Shown one piece after another: positions 31,439 through 35,377 of a stretch of 35,377 bases of DNA. The stretch's first letter is position 1. Every line of letters starts with the position of its first letter. Source of the DNA: an uncultured Romboutsia sp. (lineage in GTDB: Bacteria; Bacillota; Clostridia; Peptostreptococcales; Peptostreptococcaceae); assembly GCA_937907205.1 (NCBI GenBank), contig CALESE010000153.1, positions 1 through 35,377 of the forward strand, written 5' to 3'. The notes under the pieces are model-generated. The model was not told the DNA's origin and searched no databases. It saw nothing but the letters and a program-made list of their open reading frames with translations. Made by a program: the position numbers and the translations under genes.

Positions 31439-31581
31439 TTTTATTCTCCCTGTTTTTTATAAATTATTATCGTTACATTTATGTATTAAAAAAGCCTTGA
31501 TATATTAAAATATCAAGGCTTGTAAACTTCGTTATCGTAATCAAAATGGTTTGCTCCTAAGAGGGTATAATATACCCTCTT
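31439..31581 (-). promoter_or_regulatory. Rep mRNA leader with attenuator-like terminator and leader peptide
   Basis: Upstream of rep on the minus strand. A 23-bp palindrome, AAGAGGGTATA / TATACCCTCTT (31559-31581), contains -10-like sequence. AGGAG (31558-31554) lies nine bases before a TTG-started 21-codon frame (31544-31479, starts ITITKFTSLDILI). A strong terminator, AAGCCTTGATA / TATCAAGGCTT (31492-31521) with a T-run, sits inside that frame. Ribosomes on the peptide could open the terminator. The arrangement is that of transcriptional attenuation of a rep gene. Confidence 0.55.
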
Positions 31582-31624
31582 TTACTTTACGAAAATTGCA
31601 AATTATATATATTTTTATAGATTA

Positions 31625-31659
31625 AAGGTATTGAAAAATACCTTAATAGATGCTATAAT
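31625..31659 (+). promoter_or_regulatory. Plus-strand promoter with overlapping palindromic operator
   Basis: TTGAAA (31631-31636), 17-bp spacer, TATAAT (31654-31659). The -35 box is inside the palindrome AAGGTATT-GAAA-AATACCTT (31625-31644), a probable repressor site. Confidence 0.65.
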
Positions 31660-31665
31660 AGTATA

Positions 31666-31901
31666 TATTAAAAGCAATAAAAATGAAGTCAACTGCACAA
31701 GGTAATTTAATATTCTATCCAATATTAAATCCTATAATTTTAGTTAGGTCGCCAAACCAAATTAAAATTCGTGTAATGTGGACTTTTTAATATTAAGTTT
31801 TGATTTATATTTATTGTAATATAAAATCAAAAAAAATACAAACAAATATTTTTAAAAAGAAAAAAGGCTAAGAATATATTTATATATTTTAGCCTTTTTT
31901 C
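31666..31901 (+). ncRNA. Candidate untranslated RNA of about 235 nt near the replication gene
   Basis: Predicted from the promoter at 31631-31659 to the bidirectional terminator at 31860-31901. It contains a hairpin TTTAATATT / AATATTAAA (31706-31729) and, on the complementary strand, GGTTTGGCGAC (about 31747-31757), also found at 29073. A 35-codon frame (31683-31790) has no ribosome site. It could be a replication-control RNA or part of the origin. Confidence 0.4.
31860..31901. terminator. Bidirectional terminator left of the 170-aa membrane gene
   Basis: AAAAAAGGCTAA and TTAGCCTTTTTT pair around a 17-nt loop. T-runs follow on both strands. It ends the leftward gene at 31905 and any rightward RNA. 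Confidence 0.85.
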
Positions 31902-31904
31902 TTT

Positions 31905-32417
31905 TTATTTTTTGTTAATTATAATTTTAAAATTATTTATTTCAATTCTTTTAGTTATGTACTTCCAGTAGTTAATATTAAAAAGATTAAATACAGTTGT
32001 TGTAATACCCATAAGAGCTAAGCGTTCTAATATTTGAGATTTATATTTAGGTTCTTTATTTAATTTAATTATTTCTAAGTTATATTTTTTTGATAGTTGT
32101 TTTAATTTTCTTTCCATTAACTTATTTGTTGAAGTATATAAAACATTAAGATTAGTATTAGATAAAAAATTTTCAAAATCATTTAATGATTGTATTAATA
32201 TATATTCTATATTTTTAGGTTTATTTTTATAAAAATTCAATTTAAATGACTGAATTAAATATCGTTTAAATGGCATATGTTGTTGTATGTATAATTTTCT
32301 ATTTAGAACTAAAAAATCAGATATTTTTGTAGTTGTGATTGAACAAAATATATCAGTAAGCATTGAAGAAATTGAAAATGTTATAAAAATATATAATATA
32401 AAAAATAAAATATTCAA
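31905..32417 (-). CDS. Hypothetical membrane protein (170 aa)
   Basis: Not recognised. An N-terminal membrane helix (about 3-24, ILFFILYIFITFSISSML), a basic middle (KRYLIQSFKLNFYKNKPKN), a soluble helical part (75-115) and a second weak hydrophobic stretch near 133-150 (LALMGITTTVFNLFNI), with a basic tail. GGAGGTTAC precedes the ATG. It lies between rep and the resolvase gene with its own terminator. A membrane-linked copy-control, exclusion or anchoring role is possible but unsupported. Confidence 0.6.
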   Translation of the reverse strand: MNILFFILYIFITFSISSMLTDIFCSITTTKISDFLVLNRKLYIQQHMPFKRYLIQSFKLNFYKNKPKNIEYILIQSLNDFENFLSNTNLNVLYTSTNKLMERKLKQLSKKYNLEIIKLNKEPKYKSQILERLALMGITTTVFNLFNINYWKYITKRIEINNFKIIINKK

Positions 32418-32551
32418 AGCGTAACCTCCTTATAAATACAAATGTATTAACAAAAATACAAATTCAATACAAATATAATGCAAATGTATTTAATAAATTA
32501 TAATTTTAAATTTATTATCAAAAAATAAGTTTAAAGCTTAGTAGATTATGT
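32418..32551. other. AT-rich gap
   Basis: It contains only the leader of the gene at 31905 and, from 32518, the sequence AAAAAATAAGTTTAAA, which is the same as that upstream of antitoxin RNAs 1 and 2. Confidence 0.4.
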
Positions 32552-32660
32552 TATAATATAAACATAAAAAGAAACTACAATCTATTACCACAGAGTGAAG
32601 TTTCAATAATTTGAAAAGTTATCTTTTTCTACCACCTTCTTAGCTTTAGGGTGGTTTTTT
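32552..32660 (+). ncRNA. Orphan antitoxin-like RNA (no toxin gene)
   Basis: TATAAT at 32552-32557 inside the same TTATGTTATAATATAA context as antitoxins 1 and 2. Predicted start near 32564; 5' segment GAAACTACAATCTAT then CAGAGTGAAGTTTC. It ends at a terminator ACCACC / GGTGGT (32631-32655) with T7. About 97 nt. No toxin frame is found opposite, and the terminator is different from the others. Confidence 0.6.
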
Positions 32661-32663
32661 TAC

Positions 32664-33296
32664 TTATAGTTCATTATTTAAAATTTTAATATATTTATAT
32701 AATGTACTTCTTCCAATACCCATCATCTTAGCGAAGTTAGATGCACTCATAGAACCATATTCACCATTTTTGAATTTTCTATATTCTTTATAAAAATCTT
32801 TAGGCAAATTTACTTTTGGTCTACCCAATTTCTTACCATTTGCTCTAGCAACATCTAGCCCTTGATTTATCCTAGATATTATTTTTTCTCTTTCTTGTTG
32901 AGCCATATGAGCTTTTATAGTGATAATAATATCTACTACCATATCATAGATACTATCATCATTTGCTTTATTCCAATCACTCATATAAGGCATATCTAAT
33001 GCTATTACTCTGACACCTAGGCTTTTTAGTTCTTTAAGCTCCATTATGACATCATCAGCATTTCTACCTAATCTATCTAAATCAGTAATAACTAATATAT
33101 CATCTTTTCTTAGCATATATTTTAGTTTTTTATACTCTTCTCTATTTTCTGCTTTTATATTTCCACTAACTATCTCTTTTAAAATTTTATCGAAAGTAAA
33201 TTTATTTTCAGCAGCATATTTCATTAGAGCAAAAAGTTGCCTATCTGTACTTTGACTTTCTTTTTTTGTACTTATTCTCATATATCCAAAAATCAT
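32664..33296 (-). CDS. Serine recombinase (resolvase/invertase)
   Basis: 210 residues. Catalytic Ser9 in YMRISTKKESQSTDRQ; the arginine pair in DLDRLGRNADD is present. The E-helix region (AQQEREKIISRINQG) precedes a C-terminal HTH (about 183-205, MSASNFAKMMGIGRSTLY). Size and layout of a small resolvase/invertase. Probable role: resolving plasmid dimers at the site at 33334-33365. It could also invert DNA. Confidence 0.93.
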   Translation of the reverse strand: MIFGYMRISTKKESQSTDRQLFALMKYAAENKFTFDKILKEIVSGNIKAENREEYKKLKYMLRKDDILVITDLDRLGRNADDVIMELKELKSLGVRVIALDMPYMSDWNKANDDSIYDMVVDIIITIKAHMAQQEREKIISRINQGLDVARANGKKLGRPKVNLPKDFYKEYRKFKNGEYGSMSASNFAKMMGIGRSTLYKYIKILNNEL

Positions 33297-33333
33297 TTTA
33301 TAACCACCTCAATTAGTAATTATATACTAAAAG

Positions 33334-33365
33334 TGTCTATAAAATATATAAAAGTATCGTAGACA
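33334..33365. promoter_or_regulatory. Candidate res (resolution) subsite
   Basis: TGTCTA (33334-33339) and TAGACA (33360-33365) form inverted arms of a 32-bp site just upstream of the recombinase gene. Resolvase subsites have this form. A second inverted repeat, AACTAAGTC / GACTTAGTT (about 33414-33452), may be another protein site or a terminator. Confidence 0.5.
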
Positions 33366-33499
33366 AAAATTAAGTTGATTTTCTTCGGATTTGGTAGAAA
33401 AAATACATATAAGAACTAAGTCTATAAATCAAGTGTTTTATGGACTTAGTTATAAAATTAATAGAATGAAAATTTTACTCAAAATAGAAATAAATAATA

Positions 33500-33712
33500 A
33501 ATAAGCAATATACTTAAATGATGAAAGTATATTACTTATTTTATCTTTTTTTGTAATATATATAAATATATATATTATAAAAAACTTATAAAAACTATCT
33601 ATATAATTTAAATAAATACTTATTTAAGTAAAATACTTCCACAAAATAAGTATTTTACTTAAATAAGTATTTACAAGTATAATAAATAAGTATATAATAT
33701 AAGTATAATAAA
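33500..33712. promoter_or_regulatory. Putative centromere (parC) and parM promoter region
   Basis: A perfect palindrome has arms at 33614-33638 and 33648-33672 (25 bp each; starts AAATACTTATTTAAGT) around a 9-base spacer CCACAAAAT. The hexamer ATAAGT / ACTTAT and close variants occur about twelve times in 33510-33706, in both orientations, the last three in tandem before parM. A weaker hairpin AATAAGCAATATACTT / AAGTATATTACTTATT is at about 33497-33540. TATAAT boxes lie among the last repeats. Repeated ParR-binding sites overlapping the promoter are usual for ParMRC systems. Confidence 0.7.
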
Positions 33713-33730
33713 AATTTTGGAGGTATAAAT

Positions 33731-34654
33731 ATGAATATAAAATCATTATCAATAGACAATGGGTATGGATATACTAAAGCATATCCATCAAATATAAAGT
33801 TTAAGAGTACAGTAAAATTAGGAGTGGACAATTATAATGAAGATGTAATACAAGTCAAATATGACAGTCAAAATTACATAGTAGGAGAAAGTAACAACTC
33901 TTATAATAATGACCAAGATAAATTAACAAGTAGGTTTGGAAGAATTCATTTTATAGTATCAACACTTGTAAGCATAGGATTATCTTATGCAACTGAAAAA
34001 GATATAGAGCTAGATTTATGCTTAGGAACACCTTCTGAATATTACGAAAAGCAAAGACATGGTATAGTAGAATTATTAAAAGGAAAAGAGTTTACAATAA
34101 AAATAAATAGAGTTGGAATGGAGCAAAATATAAAAATAAATAGAGTTATGGTTTTACCTCAAAGTTTAGCTCCAATTATAACAAATAAACGATATGTAGA
34201 TAGTAGAGTTGTTGTAATAGACATAGGGAGTGGAACTATAGATGTATCTGAAATAATAAAAGGTAAACTTAAATCAACATTAACAGTAGAAAAAGGATGT
34301 ACTAAGTTATATTCTAAAATAGCTCAACAGATGAATACAGAGTTTGGAACTAAATTTAATGCTGATGATGTAGAAAGCATGATAGAAGATAAAGTCTTTA
34401 TATTAAATGGTGAAAGTAGGTCTATGGAAAAATATATAGAAGATATAAAATATTATCATACACTAGAATTTATAAATGACATAAAACAAGCAAATTTTGA
34501 CTTACAAGGTAATGAGGTTGTACTAATAGGAGGAGGAGCAAATCTGTTAGAAAAAGATATAAGAGATATAATACCTCATGCAAGAGTTGAACATAATCCT
34601 CAAGTAGCTAATGTTGAAGGTTATGACAAAATATTAAAAATGAAATTAAAATAG
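33731..34654 (+). CDS. parM: ParM-like actin-family plasmid segregation ATPase
   Basis: 307 residues. Phosphate-1 motif LSIDNGYGYTKA (6-17), phosphate-2 VVVIDIGSGTIDVSE (about 158-172) and adenosine motif VVLIGGGANLLE (about 263-274). Forms dynamic filaments that push sister plasmids apart through ParR bound to the centromere. GGAGG seven bases before the ATG. Followed by the ParR-like gene eight bases later, preceded by the repeated region 33500-33712. Divergent from E. coli ParM, like many Gram-positive ones. Confidence 0.9.
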   Translation: MNIKSLSIDNGYGYTKAYPSNIKFKSTVKLGVDNYNEDVIQVKYDSQNYIVGESNNSYNNDQDKLTSRFGRIHFIVSTLVSIGLSYATEKDIELDLCLGTPSEYYEKQRHGIVELLKGKEFTIKINRVGMEQNIKINRVMVLPQSLAPIITNKRYVDSRVVVIDIGSGTIDVSEIIKGKLKSTLTVEKGCTKLYSKIAQQMNTEFGTKFNADDVESMIEDKVFILNGESRSMEKYIEDIKYYHTLEFINDIKQANFDLQGNEVVLIGGGANLLEKDIRDIIPHARVEHNPQVANVEGYDKILKMKLK

Positions 34655-34662
34655 GTGGTAAA

Positions 34663-34998
34663 ATGGAAAAGTATTCGGTTAACATAACTCTTGATACTGA
34701 TAATGATAAAGAGTTAATAGAATTTTTTAAAAACTATAATGGTAAAAAGGTAGATGCAGTTAGGTGTTTAGGCGAAGGATATTTTAAATCTAAATCGTCA
34801 TTAAATGAAGAACAGAAAAAAGAAGTTAAAGAAATAATTAAAGAAATGATGTCTACAATATCGTTAAATATAAGTGCAAGTGAAATAAATATTAATAGTG
34901 ATAATATAAATACAAAAGATATAGATATAATAGAAAAAAAAGATAGTAGTGAGTTAGAAGATATTGTAAATAATTGTGGTATTAGTATAGATTTTTAA
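34663..34998 (+). CDS. parR: ParR-like centromere-binding adaptor
   Basis: 111 residues. The N-terminal region (SVNITLDTDNDKELIEFFKN, about 4-23) could form a ribbon-helix-helix. The middle is helical and basic; the last 40 residues are acidic (LEDIVNNCGISIDF), as in ParR tails that bind ParM ends. The family is too variable for a firm call from sequence alone. Position directly after parM and the size fit ParR. Confidence 0.72.
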   Translation: MEKYSVNITLDTDNDKELIEFFKNYNGKKVDAVRCLGEGYFKSKSSLNEEQKKEVKEIIKEMMSTISLNISASEININSDNINTKDIDIIEKKDSSELEDIVNNCGISIDF

Positions 34999-35040
34999 TG
35001 TATAAAAAACTTAGATAAGTAAAGAAAGGAAGAATAATAC

Positions 35041-35377
35041 ATGAGTTTTGGAATATTAAGTCCTAAAGTAGACTTTGTATTTAAAAAGATATTTGGAAAT
35101 GAAAAACATCCAAATATTTTAATATCATTTTTAAATGCAGTTATAAAGCCAACTGATTTAATAAAGTCAGTTCAAATAAAAAATACAGATATAGAAAAAG
35201 AACATATAGAAGATAAATACTCAAGATTAGATATAAAAGCAGTAACTAATAATGGAGAGCATATAAATATTGAAATACAAGTAAAGAACGAGTATAACAT
35301 GATAAAGCGTAGCTTATATTACTGGAGTAAAATGTATGAAGGACAACTTACAAAAGGTCAAGACTACGACACTTTAT
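35041..35377 (+). CDS. Rpn/PD-(D/E)XK family nuclease (putative transposase), 3' end outside the window
   Basis: The first 112 residues are present. MSFGILSPKVDFVFKKIFG followed by ILISFLNAVI is the start of the Rpn (recombination-promoting nuclease, formerly transposase 31) family. The PD-(D/E)XK core is visible: RLDIKAVTNNGEHINIEIQ with Asp, Glu and Gln in place. These proteins cut DNA and occur as variable, host-defence-like accessory genes. AAAGGAAG is 10 bases before the ATG. Gene continues beyond the edge, so C-terminal features cannot be judged. Confidence 0.88.
   Translation, partial: MSFGILSPKVDFVFKKIFGNEKHPNILISFLNAVIKPTDLIKSVQIKNTDIEKEHIEDKYSRLDIKAVTNNGEHINIEIQVKNEYNMIKRSLYYWSKMYEGQLTKGQDYDTL

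Noticed and set aside
31683..31790. 35-codon plus-strand frame inside the candidate RNA
   Set aside because: No ribosome-binding site and no recognisable composition; more likely chance within a non-coding RNA or origin region.

Overview
The window is AT-rich, low-GC Gram-positive DNA from a plasmid or plasmid-like conjugative element. Three things point to Clostridioides difficile or a close Peptostreptococcaceae relative (inference; no database search was possible): an IStron (group I intron fused to an IS605-type transposon) inserted after TTGAT, as in C. difficile CdISt1; several type I toxin-antitoxin modules of the kind described in C. difficile; and strong AGGAGGTGA-type ribosome sites with frequent TTG/GTG starts.

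Right part (about 29.2-35.4 kb), maintenance: a LexA-like S24 repressor; a replication initiator with three in-frame 27-bp repeats and an attenuator-like leader; a candidate plus-strand RNA; a serine resolvase with a res-like site; a ParM/ParR partition operon behind a 25-bp perfect palindrome; and the start of an Rpn-type nuclease gene cut by the window edge.

Middle and left part (about 28.98 kb down to 0.37 kb), transfer: almost all genes read leftwards. First come regulators (a triple-HTH protein and two small XRE proteins). Next is a Tad/type IVc pilus set: pilin-like protein, prepilin peptidase, CpaB, TadZ, TadA, TadB, TadC and two TadE-like pseudopilins, plus unknown small genes. An AbrB-type regulator, a Ser/Asn-rich membrane-anchored protein and a large secreted protein follow. 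Then come a leucine-rich secreted protein split by the IStron, VirB4, a VirB8-like protein, a VirB1-like/NlpC-P60 wall hydrolase, topoisomerase III, SSB, a membrane coiled-coil protein, a candidate oriT, two ribbon-helix-helix proteins, a MobL/MobP2-type relaxase and an ArdC/LtrC-like zincin. No VirD4-type coupling protein was found in the window. The set reads as a conjugation apparatus built from Tad pilus parts plus VirB4/VirB8/VirB1 parts.

The most interesting structures are in and between genes. Three type I toxin genes share an architecture: an SD-sequestering hairpin, and a 5' leader able to pair with the transcript's own 3' end, with compensatory changes between copies. A fourth locus keeps only the antitoxin-like RNA. 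A 102-bp TA-flanked inverted-repeat element (MITE-like) splits the signal peptide of the large secreted protein; removing it in silico restores a textbook signal peptide. Back-to-back perfect hairpins lie upstream of the mobilisation genes. No tRNA, rRNA or CRISPR array was seen.
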